In this document: one piece after another, positions 52,270 through 62,997 of the stretch
Numbering within the stretch: the first letter of the stretch is position 1
Layout of the letters: each line of letters opens with the position of its first letter
Source: an uncultured Dehalococcoidia bacterium
Lineage (GTDB): Bacteria > Chloroflexota > Dehalococcoidia > Lucifugimonadales > UBA3495
Direction: 5' to 3'
Assembly (NCBI GenBank): GCA_951813535.1
Contig: OX638345.1
Coordinates: 3,526,608 to 3,590,607, forward strand
Length of the DNA: 64,000 nucleotides
Made by a program: the position numbers and the translations under genes
The notes under the pieces: model-generated
What the model was told of the DNA's origin: nothing
Databases searched by the model: none
Seen by the model: the letters and a program-made list of their open reading frames with translations, nothing else

Positions 52270-55200
52270 CTAGTTGAGATCTTGCCCTTCCGGCGTTTTG
52301 ATTGCGAGAAGCACATTTGGCTCAACGTCCCGCAAGGACCGGGGCGCGCGGAAGCGCAGTTGGGTGGGGGTCAGCGTGTTACGATCTGGATCTATCATTT
52401 CACGCAACAACGGTGTCGATACGCCGGCATCACGGCGGGCGTAACCGAAGGCGATACCGTCCTGTCCAGCCTCGTGGGCCAAATGCGCCCAGTCGTCGAT
52501 AAGACTCTGTACTCGGAGCCGAACCAGCTGCCCTAAACCGGGCGGCGCGAACTCGGCGTGAGTCCCTGCTCTATCGCTGATAGCGTCGGCTATCTGCTTG
52601 GTTTCCGAACCGTGACTCTCCACCTGCCTCGCCGACAGGGTCGGCGTGAGATCTTCTATGCCCAAGCGAACCAGCGCCACGGTGATCGCCGGCAAAGCCC
52701 GATCCATCGCACCTGAGGAAAACGGCGTGACGCTGGTCGCCTCCACCCCACGGTAGAATGACTCGTGGTAATTGGCGTAGCGTTCGTAGTGGGAACGGTC
52801 CCGCGGCTTGTGGATGTTCAGCAGAGTTACCACTAGCCCCGGTCTTTGAGGATGCCGTCCGACCCGGCTGGTGGCCTGGATGTACTCCGATGTCGATTTG
52901 GGTTGTCCGGAAACCAGCATAAGGCCCAGGCGCGTGATGTCCAGCCCCACTGAGATCATGTTGGTAGCCAAGGCCACATCAACCTTTTCCTTGGCGGTAA
53001 AGTCGAGGGCGAGCTTTCGCTTGGCATCCGCCACTTTGGCGGTATCCACTCGTGAGGTCAATTCCACCGGCTCGAAGGCGATGTGGCGGTCGTCGAACAA
53101 ACCGTCGGCTTCCCCGACCCGCTTGCGCTCGGAATAGGTGAGGAGCCTGGAGTTGATTTCGTCCTCCACGATGCGGCGGGCGCTGCCCAGTTCGCGCAGG
53201 GCGTTGAAATAGACCACCGCGGTCATGTAAGGGTCGGCCGGATTTACGGTGCCGGATCCACCGGCAGCGTTCCAAGCGGCCTGGGCCCCGCTCATCAGGG
53301 TAGTCATGGAGCGCAGGAAAATGACTTTGGGTCCCCGGCCCTGCGCCGCCACGCCCACGTAGGCGCGTGCCGAGTCCGGTTCGTCTTCTATTTGTTTGGC
53401 AAAAAAGGAGTCCCGACGGTCCACGCCCGGGGCCGGAAAGATCACAGCCGTATGACGGTTGAACAGCGCGCGGATCTGTTTGGAGGCCAATCTCACCGTC
53501 GCGGTGGATGCGATCACCTTGGGGCGCACTACTTGCCCGTCGACCTGGCGCCGGCAGAGATGGTCAATGGCAGTTTCATAAATGCCGGCCATGGAGCCCA
53601 GTGGCCCGGAGATGAGGTGCAGCTCATCCTGGATGATCAGGTCTGGAGGCCTCGGGTTGGACGGATCTCCCCCGCGGAAGAACCTGGCCGTCTCGCCGCT
53701 CCACGGGAGAGCCGCAAACTTGTCGGCGGTGGCGATCATGAACGCCGGCAGGCGCCGGTAAATGGGTTCGTCCACAGCCACGATGGGCAGGTGCCGCTTG
53801 CGCCTGGAAAAGTCGCAGTGGCGCGACGCACAGCTGACCCACAGATCGGTGGGTTCGTTCGTGTTCGGCTCCAACTGGAATGAGTTGCCGCTGAACCGCT
53901 CGCCGCACCAGGGACACTCTTCCAACGGCAATGGCTGTGGCCGGGAAGTGTCCTGCGCGTAACGCAACGTCCTGACCCGAGCCGAGTTGCCGCTGCGGTC
54001 TCCCTGGCGACCCATGTAGTTGGGGGTGGCAGCACGACCAACCCAAAGGCCAATTTCGAAGGACCATTCCCCCAAGGCAACCGGATCTTGCTCCCGTTCC
54101 AGCTCGAGGGCGCAGATCATGGCGGCGGCACGGCCCAGCTGATCCAGCGTCAGCAGGCGCAGGGTGTAGCGCATCAAAACCGATAGGCCCCGGTAAACCG
54201 GATCAGGGTTGCGCAGACGCCGCAACACCAGCGTGAAAGCCGCCAACCCCAGGTAGGCTTCCGTTTTACCGCCGCCGGTGGGGAAGAACAGCAGGTCGAC
54301 GATCTCCCGCTCGAAATGCGTCGGCTCGGCGATGCTCCGCAGGTTCATCAGGATGTAGGCCAACTGGAATGGGCGCCATTCCGGCGGATCGACCTCATCA
54401 GGGCCCACGTTATTCCCCAACGCACGACGACGTCGGCCAGCGGCCGCCATGGCCCGGTTGGCGACCCGGAAGGCTTCCAGCACGTCGGGATCGGATAGGA
54501 GATCGATGCCGGCCTGAATGCGATTGGCTACGCCCGTGGCCCGGCTGACCAGCAGGCTCGCTACTTCCTGGCGGCGGCCGGTGAGTCCCTCAGAAAACGT
54601 GCCCTGCCCGTCGATCCAGGTTCGATATAGCTGTACCAGAGGGTCGAGGAGCAGTTTGGCAGCAGCGCCGTCGGCGACCGCGCCCAGCGTCTCCATGCGG
54701 AACTCAACCTGGTCTATCGGCGCCGACACCGTCCGATCCACCGACGTCCGGGGCATCCACTCGGTGCTGACCCGGCAGCATTCGCCGTCGTCCACGTGAG
54801 GGGAGGTGGACACGTTGTGGCCCACCGCGTACTCCACCACGTCGCCGAAGTGCAGGTCGGCCAGTCGTTCGTCCCAATCCTCGCTGTCCAGGCCGCGCAG
54901 GTTGGCCCGGGCGATGAGGGGCTGGTCGGCTTCCACCGTTATCTCCACCTGGAAAGCGTAGGCTTTGTCCTGCAGGTTGTCGTCGGCAGGTTCTCGCCGG
55001 TTGACCACGAATACGGACACCGCCCTACCTGCCTGGGAGCCATACTGGGCTGGGACGTTCGTTGCCCTCGCTAGGCAGACCACTTGCATTCCGCCGCTGC
55101 CTTGGATGGGATAACGCGCCGGTTTGGTCGAATCCAGGATGGATAGGTCGATGGAAACCGAACCGTGCATCGGGGTGCGCCGCCAAGGTCCGAAGCGGAG

Positions 55201-55668
55201 TCCGGTGTTGTCGTCGCCGATTGCCTCGGCGACTTCGAGACTTGCACCAGCGTCGACCGCTTCGTGATCCGCCTCGGCGCTCCCTTCGGGCGCGTAGTCG
55301 CCCCAGGCCAACGACACATCCAGCGTCTTGGTTTCCTGGGTGACCCGGATGCTCATGCCGATGGACGACGGGAAGAAGTTCCGCTTGGCGCTGCCCCGGT
55401 CCGGCGTGCCCCCGTCGTCGCTGCCGTGGAAAGGACCGTCGGGCTGGTCGAATTCTTCTTCGGCGTCCTGCGCACGCTGGGACTCCGGCGCATTCGACGG
55501 CACCAGGAACCCGGTCAGATACCAACGGGACGGGGCGTGGGGCAGCAGTTCGTAGGCCAGCTCCGCATCGTCGGGCCGGGGGCCGATGAGGTCCAGGCGC
55601 AGCGCGTGGGTGAGGTAGTCCCGCACCGAGGCGCTATCAGTTATCTGTCCTGCCGAGATTTGGGCCAT
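52270..55668 (-). CDS. drmA: DISARM helicase DrmA
   Basis: 1132 residues. An N-terminal domain of about 440 residues precedes the SF2 helicase core: Walker A FFPTGGGKTEAY (461-472), DELH box (681-684, DLIIQDELHL), motif III VIASTATVR, and C-lobe ATNMISVGLDITRLGLMLV with QATSRVGR. A zinc-finger-like insertion (CPWCGE...SCASRHC, 585-618) sits between Walker A and DELH. DrmA with DrmB is the core of all DISARM classes; it translocates on foreign DNA. The start is five bases from the drmMI stop. Confidence 0.95.
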   Translation of the reverse strand: MAQISAGQITDSASVRDYLTHALRLDLIGPRPDDAELAYELLPHAPSRWYLTGFLVPSNAPESQRAQDAEEEFDQPDGPFHGSDDGGTPDRGSAKRNFFPSSIGMSIRVTQETKTLDVSLAWGDYAPEGSAEADHEAVDAGASLEVAEAIGDDNTGLRFGPWRRTPMHGSVSIDLSILDSTKPARYPIQGSGGMQVVCLARATNVPAQYGSQAGRAVSVFVVNRREPADDNLQDKAYAFQVEITVEADQPLIARANLRGLDSEDWDERLADLHFGDVVEYAVGHNVSTSPHVDDGECCRVSTEWMPRTSVDRTVSAPIDQVEFRMETLGAVADGAAAKLLLDPLVQLYRTWIDGQGTFSEGLTGRRQEVASLLVSRATGVANRIQAGIDLLSDPDVLEAFRVANRAMAAAGRRRRALGNNVGPDEVDPPEWRPFQLAYILMNLRSIAEPTHFEREIVDLLFFPTGGGKTEAYLGLAAFTLVLRRLRNPDPVYRGLSVLMRYTLRLLTLDQLGRAAAMICALELEREQDPVALGEWSFEIGLWVGRAATPNYMGRQGDRSGNSARVRTLRYAQDTSRPQPLPLEECPWCGERFSGNSFQLEPNTNEPTDLWVSCASRHCDFSRRKRHLPIVAVDEPIYRRLPAFMIATADKFAALPWSGETARFFRGGDPSNPRPPDLIIQDELHLISGPLGSMAGIYETAIDHLCRRQVDGQVVRPKVIASTATVRLASKQIRALFNRHTAVIFPAPGVDRRDSFFAKQIEDEPDSARAYVGVAAQGRGPKVIFLRSMTTLMSGAQAAWNAAGGSGTVNPADPYMTAVVYFNALRELGSARRIVEDEINSRLLTYSERKRVGEADGLFDDRHIAFEPVELTSRVDTAKVADAKRKLALDFTAKEKVDVALATNMISVGLDITRLGLMLVSGQPKSTSEYIQATSRVGRHPQRPGLVVTLLNIHKPRDRSHYERYANYHESFYRGVEATSVTPFSSGAMDRALPAITVALVRLGIEDLTPTLSARQVESHGSETKQIADAISDRAGTHAEFAPPGLGQLVRLRVQSLIDDWAHLAHEAGQDGIAFGYARRDAGVSTPLLREMIDPDRNTLTPTQLRFRAPRSLRDVEPNVLLAIKTPEGQDLN

Positions 55669-55672
55669 TGGG

Positions 55673-58600
55673 TTAGACCTTCAACGTTTCTTGGATTAAT
55701 TTGGCGATGCGTTCTCTCTCGGCGCGTTCCTGCTCGGCCCGTTCACCGTTCAGGGACAGCAGGCGGGCCAGCACCATATCCCGCACTTCGTCGGGCCAAC
55801 GGTAGCGCCAAGGCTTTTTCCTTCTGCGATATTCTTCCTCGTCGATCTCGAAATCCAGCAGGAATTCGCAATCGGTGGCGATGTCCGTCCAGCCGTAGGC
55901 GTCGAGGACCGCCCGGTCCATTTTCTCACGAAGTTCCCGCAGGCGCAGTATGTCAGGGTCGCGTTCATCTGGATCGTGGAACCGGTTGTAGGTCTTGGTC
56001 ATCCCCTCGTCATTGCGGATCATCAGCGCGGCCCGGAAGGTGTAGTACTCCTTTCCCGCCGCCTCCAGGGTTGCATCCTTGTCCCAATCTACCGGGAACG
56101 GGAATGTCTCGAAGCAATCAATGGTGGCATACATGAACCGATCTTCGAGGGACGATCCGAAGAACCGCGCCCAAACCTCATGCACCGTGGATTGCAACAT
56201 AGCGAAATTAGAGTCGCTAGAATCGGCGACGATCACCAATCGTTCGGAATAAACCATGCCGGGTGGCAGAAAAGTGAAGGCTATATATTGGGAAACCCGG
56301 GAGATGGCCAGCACGCGATCAAACCCAGATGTCGCCTCGGTTAACCCTGAGCTCTTTTCCGCGTATTGCCACCAATTATCCTGCCGAGTCTTACGGTTTT
56401 GACGATCGCGCTCGGGTTTGACTTTATCTTCAACAATTGATATCAAATCCGGCCAACGGGCCCGGCAATATTCTTCGCCCTTAGCCCCGAAGTTTATGAC
56501 GAACCGATGGTGCGCGTGATCAGGCCTGTTGTTCAACTCCTCCCCGCCGATGTAAGGGAATATCACCTCCCGGTTCTGAGGGTCCTTTTCGATTAGGGCG
56601 TCCATAACCGAGATGGACGTTGCCACGCCCTTGCTGTCCGTGTCGTCGAAGGTGAACCCCATGCCCAGCACGATGCTGCCTTGGAAGCTCTTCCCATCGT
56701 TGGCGTGCAGCCTCGTTGGGTCGTCGTGGGCGCCGGCGTGGAAGAGGAAGGCCGTGATGGTATCCACTGGTTTGTCATCCAGCACCCGGGGGGCCGTCAA
56801 TTCGGCCTTGGTGAAGTGGACTACGCTGACCACCACTGCCGCTTCGCCGGGCCACTGGATGCGACGTTGGACACGGTAGATTGAGCCGCCGTTCTTGCAG
56901 ATCCAGCGCAGACCGGTGGATCGGGTGTCGCCCTGGCCGATGGTGTTGGTGGCAATCAGCCCCACCGTGCCGCCGTCCCGGATCAGATCAAAACCCCGTC
57001 GGAAAAAGTGCGCCACCAGATCAGCGTTGCCGTGGCTCTGCGGGTGGATCTCTTTCAGCCAGTCCGGGTAACCGTCGACGTTGGACGCGGCGACGGAGTT
57101 CTTACCGGCAAAGGGCGGGTTGCCCACGATGGCGTCGAAGCCGGAGTTCTCCCGCTCAAACACCTCTGGGAACTCGATACTCCAGTGGAAGGGGGCCAGG
57201 CCCAACGATTCCCCTTCCTCGAGCAACGTCTCCACCGCGTCGCCGTTGCCCACGATGGACAGGACGTATTCACGCCGTTTGAGTTCCCGGGCTTTGTTCT
57301 TGGCTTGTTTGAAGAACGCCGTCAGTACCAGATCGCCGGTGCGCCGCACGTTGCACAACTCCCGCTGGGAGCTGTCCAGGAGGGTCAGCAATTCCTGCTC
57401 GGTGGCATCGTCACTGTGTTCCCGGATCTCCTCACGAAGCTCCCTCACTCTCTTCATCCGTTGGTTGATCTGAATGGCCTCCACGCCGGGCTGGAATATG
57501 TCCGCGTCGGCCTTCCAGTGAAAGGCCTCGATTTGCCGGCGGGTCAGGCCCACCAGTGAGTCGCCGTGGCGCAGGGTGTGGTCCACGAAGGTGAACTCGT
57601 GGTCCCGGGCCAGGGTGGATAGCCACAACGATAGCCTGGCGAGGTCGATGGCCATGGGATTCTTGTCCACCCCGTAGAGGCATCGCTGGGTCACCAGGCG
57701 GCGGGCGTGGAGGAAGAGGTCTTCGTCAGCAGGTAGGTCGGTGGGAGCGCCGTGGTAGCTCCAGGATTCCACCAACCTCTCGGCAAGCTGCCGGCTTGTC
57801 TCCACCAGAAACGCGCCCGAGCCGGTGGCAGGATCCAGGATTTTGAGGTCGAGGATCTGCTCAGGCAGAGGATTGGGTCCCAATCGCTCGAATATGGGCC
57901 GCAGCGCCTCAGTGACGATGGGCTCGGTGAGTGAGCGGGGTGTGTAGTGGCTGCCGGAGCGTCGGCGTTCGTCGGTGGGTTGCAGCACCGGCGTTCCCGC
58001 CGGCAGGATGGTGGGGGTGGCGTCCCGGTCCACGTTGCGGTCCAGGGCGACCACGATGTCCTCGGCGAAGGCCGAGTCGCGCAGGTCGTTGGCAGCAGCG
58101 CCGGTGAGCCTACGGTCGGTGGCGACCTGTAGCTCCCGGGCCCGCCGGCTGCCATCCTCCGCCAGCATGACGTCCAGGTCGATGACGACGGCCGCGCCGG
58201 TTCGTTTCGGTGAGCGCACCGCGATGGAACGGCCCGTGGTCAACTCCACGCGGAACCCCATGATGGCTTCGTACACCGACCCGATCTGCTCCACGTCCAG
58301 GGTTCGGTATGACAGCCGCTCGCCGTCCAACACAATCAGGTTTTGCAGTACGTTCCAAACGGTGGAATCGGGCACCAGGGGGATATCGACCTGGCCGTCC
58401 TCGGTCCGGCCCTCCAGGAAGGGGAACCGCTCCGGATCGAACAGGCGACCCTTGCGGGCGACGAAGGTCAGGTCATCGTGTCCGCCGCCGCCGTGGATCA
58501 AGCGGAACAGGGACAGCAGTTGGGCCCAAGCGCCAAAGCGCTGGTCCATGGTGTCGGGCCAGGCCGCGGCGTCATCACGAAGTTTGGCGAACAAACCGCT

Positions 58601-59542
58601 CAGCGAGTAATGCTGATGGTATACCGGGTGGTCGGACATCAACCCCCGGTCCTCGGCATACAGGATGAAGACCATCCGCATTAGGGCGGTGATAAGTCCG
58701 CTGTAGAGTTCCTGGGGTTGTTCGCGGGCCAGGTCGGCTAACTTTCCATCTCCGCCCCGCGCGTCGGCGGCCACGAAACCTTGCAGGAGCTGGTAGAGGG
58801 CGGCCAGGACCTGCTGGGACAGGCGGGTGGAAACCTCTGCCTGAGCCTCACGGCTCTTTCTGAGCAGGGTGGGGAGGGCACGATCTGCCGGGCCGCTGAA
58901 CAGAGCGTACTCGGACAGCAGCATCTGAAAGGCTGCCAGGATGGGGCGCCCAGCCGGCAGCGCCATGTCGGAAAAGTCGAAGGAGATGTGGCCCGATGAT
59001 TCCCCGGGTGGCGCATAGATCAGCCGGATACACCGATCATTGCAAAGCAGGCCGATGGGGATGCCGGTTTCTCGCAACAGGCGCTCAAACCGGCTGTGCA
59101 GCGAGGCGTTCCACCCATCCTCGTCGGGCGGTTTGTCCAGATCGCTTCCATCATCTTCAACCCGTATCAACATCATCCAGGGCGGGCCCGACGTTACCTG
59201 CGACGGCACGGCCCAGGTCGCGGACAAAACCACCTGCAGCTCGGGTAACGCTCTTTCCAGCTCATCCCGATGCTCATCGGCGTCGACCAGGTCACCAGTC
59301 TCCCACCCCAACCAATCCAGGAAGATGCGTTTCAGATCGGGAGCGCGATGGCGCATGGTGGCGCCGCTGCCGTTGACCTCCAAGAGCGCGGTGAACTCTC
59401 GCTGCCGGGGAACAATATTGCGATCCGGCACGACCTGGGCCCCCACCATAACAGTGGGGGCCACGACCAAGCCCACCGGCTGGACGAACCCCAGCCACTC
59501 CTGGTGGGCGAATATGATGCTCTGTCTTGCTCGATCCGGCAT
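55673..59542 (-). CDS. drmMI: DISARM class 1 adenine methyltransferase DrmMI
   Basis: 1289 residues. A long N-terminal region resembles the PglX/Eco57I-type start. The N6-adenine methyltransferase domain has motif I LDPATGSGAF (569-578) and motif IV GNPPF (807-811); a target-recognition-like region fills 830-1150. The C-terminal tail (ERAEQERAERERIAKL) is a short coiled coil. DrmMI modifies host DNA so the system spares it and marks class 1 DISARM. It begins three bases after the drmD stop. Size is normal for this family. Confidence 0.93.
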   Translation of the reverse strand: MPDRARQSIIFAHQEWLGFVQPVGLVVAPTVMVGAQVVPDRNIVPRQREFTALLEVNGSGATMRHRAPDLKRIFLDWLGWETGDLVDADEHRDELERALPELQVVLSATWAVPSQVTSGPPWMMLIRVEDDGSDLDKPPDEDGWNASLHSRFERLLRETGIPIGLLCNDRCIRLIYAPPGESSGHISFDFSDMALPAGRPILAAFQMLLSEYALFSGPADRALPTLLRKSREAQAEVSTRLSQQVLAALYQLLQGFVAADARGGDGKLADLAREQPQELYSGLITALMRMVFILYAEDRGLMSDHPVYHQHYSLSGLFAKLRDDAAAWPDTMDQRFGAWAQLLSLFRLIHGGGGHDDLTFVARKGRLFDPERFPFLEGRTEDGQVDIPLVPDSTVWNVLQNLIVLDGERLSYRTLDVEQIGSVYEAIMGFRVELTTGRSIAVRSPKRTGAAVVIDLDVMLAEDGSRRARELQVATDRRLTGAAANDLRDSAFAEDIVVALDRNVDRDATPTILPAGTPVLQPTDERRRSGSHYTPRSLTEPIVTEALRPIFERLGPNPLPEQILDLKILDPATGSGAFLVETSRQLAERLVESWSYHGAPTDLPADEDLFLHARRLVTQRCLYGVDKNPMAIDLARLSLWLSTLARDHEFTFVDHTLRHGDSLVGLTRRQIEAFHWKADADIFQPGVEAIQINQRMKRVRELREEIREHSDDATEQELLTLLDSSQRELCNVRRTGDLVLTAFFKQAKNKARELKRREYVLSIVGNGDAVETLLEEGESLGLAPFHWSIEFPEVFERENSGFDAIVGNPPFAGKNSVAASNVDGYPDWLKEIHPQSHGNADLVAHFFRRGFDLIRDGGTVGLIATNTIGQGDTRSTGLRWICKNGGSIYRVQRRIQWPGEAAVVVSVVHFTKAELTAPRVLDDKPVDTITAFLFHAGAHDDPTRLHANDGKSFQGSIVLGMGFTFDDTDSKGVATSISVMDALIEKDPQNREVIFPYIGGEELNNRPDHAHHRFVINFGAKGEEYCRARWPDLISIVEDKVKPERDRQNRKTRQDNWWQYAEKSSGLTEATSGFDRVLAISRVSQYIAFTFLPPGMVYSERLVIVADSSDSNFAMLQSTVHEVWARFFGSSLEDRFMYATIDCFETFPFPVDWDKDATLEAAGKEYYTFRAALMIRNDEGMTKTYNRFHDPDERDPDILRLRELREKMDRAVLDAYGWTDIATDCEFLLDFEIDEEEYRRRKKPWRYRWPDEVRDMVLARLLSLNGERAEQERAERERIAKLIQETLKV

Positions 59543-59545
59543 GAG

Positions 59546-62500
59546 CTAACCCGTCTTGGGCCAAAGATACACCAAACCGATGGGATCGACACGATGGGCG
59601 CGGATGGAATATGAGTCGGCGATGCGGGCCGGCTCGCTCTCCAGCTCCTGCTCAATCGCCTGGAGCCTCCGTTCCCAGGCGCGTCGGTCCGCTTCGTATT
59701 GCCGCAACTCGGCTGGGTCGAGGCCCAGCGGCATCTGGTAGCCCTCCCCTCCCATGGTCTCCTGGATGCGCGTCTGTTGATTCTTCAAAAGGTCCACCAT
59801 GCTCTGACTTTCCGCCTCGGCTCGCTCCGCCAACAGGTTTTCAGCGCGTTTCAGGGCGCCATCGGCCCGGGCTTCCAGATGCGGCAACAGGTCGGCGATG
59901 TCCTGCTGTGCCGACTGCTGAAGGATTTCGTGAACACGATCGGCTACGGTGGTACGTCCGGCTTCGTCCAGCGCGACTCGGAGCGACTCCAGCGTAGTGT
60001 GTTCGCCATCGCGTTGGAAAGGAACGAGCGGTCCTTGGCGTTGCTCCGGATAGAACCACCTGGCGGTGATGGGAACAATCTCCTCATGCAGCCGCGCAGC
60101 TCCGGGCCCGTAGATGGACAACCGGCCGATGAGCACTACTCGTATCCATGAGTCGGGGCCCGACGCCAGGCAGGCTTTCGCCAGGTCATGGTGGATCAGG
60201 CCCTGGCTGGTGAATCGGCTGAGCAAGCGTTGAGCGACCCGGTGTTCGAGGTGCAGATGGACCGCATTGTCGCCCAGCCGTCCCGGGTCCTCGAAGACCA
60301 CCGGGCGTACCTGGGCCTTCTGGCGCCATTCGTAAGTGGGTACACCGCGCCCCCGCCGGGGGCGCAGGGTGTCAATAGCCGGCGCCCAACCCGAGTCTCT
60401 GGCCAGCGAATCCGCTGTTGCGGGGAAGATGTAGGTGAGCGGGGTGTCGGGCTCAAGGTCCCGGTTGCGATCGGTTTCGGTGATCCCGGGTGCACCGGAA
60501 AGCTGCAAACTCATGGAAAGAGTCTGACGGAGTTGAGGCTCGGTGATGCCGATGCGGATTCTCGAACGTTCCAGATTATCCCTGAGCTCATCAACTTCCC
60601 GCATAAGCTTGGATTGGCGCGATCTGGCCGCCCCAAGTTCGTCCCCCACCACCTGCTTGTGGTCATCTAATTGGACGCCATCGATCAGGTTTTCCAGCTG
60701 CCCCACTTCAGCGCGCTTGATGCCCCCTTTGCCGATACTGGCGGCCAGTTGCGAATCCAGCACGTTTGCTGCACTGCCCAGCTCTTGCCGTATGATCTCG
60801 GATTTTTTTACCAACACTTCGAGCACCCGGTCTTCAGGCCGTTGCTTGAAGACGAAGTATTGACAGAAGACCTCGTCGGCCGGCTGCAATTTCCGGTCGA
60901 TACGTCCGTTGCGTTGATCCAACCGGCTGGGGTTCCACGGCAGATCAAAGTGGAAGAGGTTGCTACAGTGCCGTTGCAGGTTGAGGCCTTCGCGGGCCGC
61001 GTCAGTGGCAATCAGGATGCGCAGCGGGTGGTCCTTCGGTTCGGTGTTGAACGCATCCCTGATATCCAGTCGCCGCTCCCGAGAAGTAGTGCCGCTGAAA
61101 ACGGCGATGCGCTCTACTGCCCGGTACGTATGTGAGATGGCCTCGTTCAGGCATTTTTCTATGTAACGACGGGTGTCCTCGTATTCGGTGAAGATGATCA
61201 CCCGGTTGTCATTCCAAGCCGGATGTTCTTCGTTTGACGAAGACAACCCGGGGCACATATTTTTGCCAATCCAGCCGACGATTTCCTGAATGCGCCGATC
61301 AGCCTGATATCGGGCGTCTTCCGCAATCTCCCGCATTTCGTCGATGAGGGCCAACTCTCGCTGTAGTGCTTCGCGGAGATCCAGTTGACTGGCGTCGGTG
61401 GTGGCGGCCGTAGCAAGGTCAACCAGATCGTGCAGAGCTTCCTCCTCCTGATCGGTAGGCTCCTCGATCTGTTCCGGCAGTCCATCGGCGGCGAGCTCGT
61501 CGGCGTCGTCTGTTTCGTCCAGCGGACCGGAGGCGGCATCAATGTCAAAGTTCAGCAGTTGTAGGTCGTCAATCAAAGATTCGGGAGCTTCCGCCGCCGC
61601 CTGAGCGTATAGCAAAGTCGATTCGACGCTCCGCCGGTGAACTGCCAGCGTCCTGGCGAAGGCATCAATTGACGACAGCAATCGTTTTTGCAGATGTCCG
61701 ATTACCAGGGCACCGGCTGCCTGTTGAAATGCCGAGGCGTCTGCCAACCTCCGGTCCCGTGCAGAGCGATAGGTATCCAGTTTGTCGGCCAGAGTCAGTT
61801 CGGCGGCGTCGGGCGGCAGCCCATCGATGTCGATCTGGACTACCATCCTATCCGGAAATCCGCCACTGAGTTCTTTGATGTCGGACTTGAGACGTCGGAC
61901 CATTATTTCGTCCAGCTGACCTTGCAGAACTCGCACCCCTCGAGTAAATCGCTGCGGGTCCAGTATCTCCAGCAACGCGGAGAAACTGTTGGAATGGCCG
62001 TTGTGAGGGGTCGCCGACAGGAACAACCGGTGCTCGAAGCGAGGCGCTATGTCGCGGATGGCCCGGGTGATTTGCGAGTCAATGGCGTACCGGGCGCCGC
62101 TCGATGGCGCCACGTGGTGTGCCTCGTCCAGGATGAGCAACGATTTTGGAGCGAATTCGCCTAGCCAATCACGCAGTCCGCCGGTGTAAGCCTCGTCGAT
62201 GAGCAGACTGTGGGATATCAGGAAACGGGAATGGGTTTTCCACGGGTTCACGGAAAATCCGCGCTCCCGGCGTTTGGCCGCAACATAGTTGCGGTCCAGT
62301 ATGGCGAACGTGAGGCCGAAACGTGCCTCCAACTCGTCTCGCCACTGCTCCAGCATTGACGGAGGGCAAGCAACCACTATGCGATCTATGCGTCGCCGCA
62401 GCAAGAGTTCCCGGACAATCAATGCGGCTTCAATGGTCTTACCCAGGCCTACATCGTCAGCGATGAACAGATTGACCCTGGGCAATCGTAGGGCTTTGCG

Positions 62501-62860
62501 CAGGGGTTCGAGTTGGTAAGCATCAAGGCGGATTCCGGCGCGGAAGGGCGACTGGAACAGGTCTGGATCCGTAGCCGTTACGCAGTTCCAGGACAGCGTG
62601 CGAAGGTAGGCGGCGAACAAGGCCGGATCGTCGAATCCATCATCGGCCACCGCGGACCAACCTGCATCGGTCAGCATGCGTGCATCAAGCTCGTGCTCCC
62701 ACAAAACCGTTAGCGGTTCCCCTTGGGCGTCATCGTCCAAGCAAGACAACGACACCATCGATGCATCGCTAGCCGACTTGGGCTCAACGACATCTTCGAC
62801 CAGGTAACGTCGCTGGCGAACGAGAGCTAGTTGGCCTAGTTGGGGTGAAGTGCCAGGCAT
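59546..62860 (-). CDS. drmD: DISARM class 1 SNF2-like helicase DrmD
   Basis: 1104 residues from the ATG at 62860 (MPGTSPQLGQL); a frame open to 62932 adds residues without a ribosome binding site. SNF2 motifs: DDVGLGKT (135-142), LLILDEAHH with DEAH at 245-248, LSATPHNGHSNSF, IIFTEYEDTRRYIEKCL, and IATDAAREGLNLQ...FDLPWNPSRLDQRNGRIDR. The acidic insertion between the lobes (TDDADELAADG...EEPTDQEEEALH) and the C-terminal domain are as in DrmD proteins. DrmD distinguishes class 1 from class 2 DISARM. First gene of the five-gene operon. Confidence 0.93.
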   Translation of the reverse strand: MPGTSPQLGQLALVRQRRYLVEDVVEPKSASDASMVSLSCLDDDAQGEPLTVLWEHELDARMLTDAGWSAVADDGFDDPALFAAYLRTLSWNCVTATDPDLFQSPFRAGIRLDAYQLEPLRKALRLPRVNLFIADDVGLGKTIEAALIVRELLLRRRIDRIVVACPPSMLEQWRDELEARFGLTFAILDRNYVAAKRRERGFSVNPWKTHSRFLISHSLLIDEAYTGGLRDWLGEFAPKSLLILDEAHHVAPSSGARYAIDSQITRAIRDIAPRFEHRLFLSATPHNGHSNSFSALLEILDPQRFTRGVRVLQGQLDEIMVRRLKSDIKELSGGFPDRMVVQIDIDGLPPDAAELTLADKLDTYRSARDRRLADASAFQQAAGALVIGHLQKRLLSSIDAFARTLAVHRRSVESTLLYAQAAAEAPESLIDDLQLLNFDIDAASGPLDETDDADELAADGLPEQIEEPTDQEEEALHDLVDLATAATTDASQLDLREALQRELALIDEMREIAEDARYQADRRIQEIVGWIGKNMCPGLSSSNEEHPAWNDNRVIIFTEYEDTRRYIEKCLNEAISHTYRAVERIAVFSGTTSRERRLDIRDAFNTEPKDHPLRILIATDAAREGLNLQRHCSNLFHFDLPWNPSRLDQRNGRIDRKLQPADEVFCQYFVFKQRPEDRVLEVLVKKSEIIRQELGSAANVLDSQLAASIGKGGIKRAEVGQLENLIDGVQLDDHKQVVGDELGAARSRQSKLMREVDELRDNLERSRIRIGITEPQLRQTLSMSLQLSGAPGITETDRNRDLEPDTPLTYIFPATADSLARDSGWAPAIDTLRPRRGRGVPTYEWRQKAQVRPVVFEDPGRLGDNAVHLHLEHRVAQRLLSRFTSQGLIHHDLAKACLASGPDSWIRVVLIGRLSIYGPGAARLHEEIVPITARWFYPEQRQGPLVPFQRDGEHTTLESLRVALDEAGRTTVADRVHEILQQSAQQDIADLLPHLEARADGALKRAENLLAERAEAESQSMVDLLKNQQTRIQETMGGEGYQMPLGLDPAELRQYEADRRAWERRLQAIEQELESEPARIADSYSIRAHRVDPIGLVYLWPKTG

Positions 62861-62960
62861 TCGGTGGTAACGATATGTGCGTGCAAGGAGTTCAATAGGC
62901 GCCCGGACCGAATATTTGATACGGCAGGGCAATCACCAGGGTGCGATGTTCTGTTGGCCG

Positions 62961-62977
62961 TAGTTTAACCTAAACTA
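62961..62977. promoter_or_regulatory. Perfect dyad upstream of the DISARM operon
   Basis: TAGTTTA and TAAACTA are perfect arms around ACC, about 100 bp before the drmD start and 20-30 bp from the IS1380 end. On the minus strand TTTCAC, 18 bases and TAAACT could be a weak promoter that overlaps the dyad. No regulator gene is part of the operon, so the binder would be encoded elsewhere. Confidence 0.45.
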
Positions 62978-62997
62978 AAGCCAAGGTGAAACCTACA

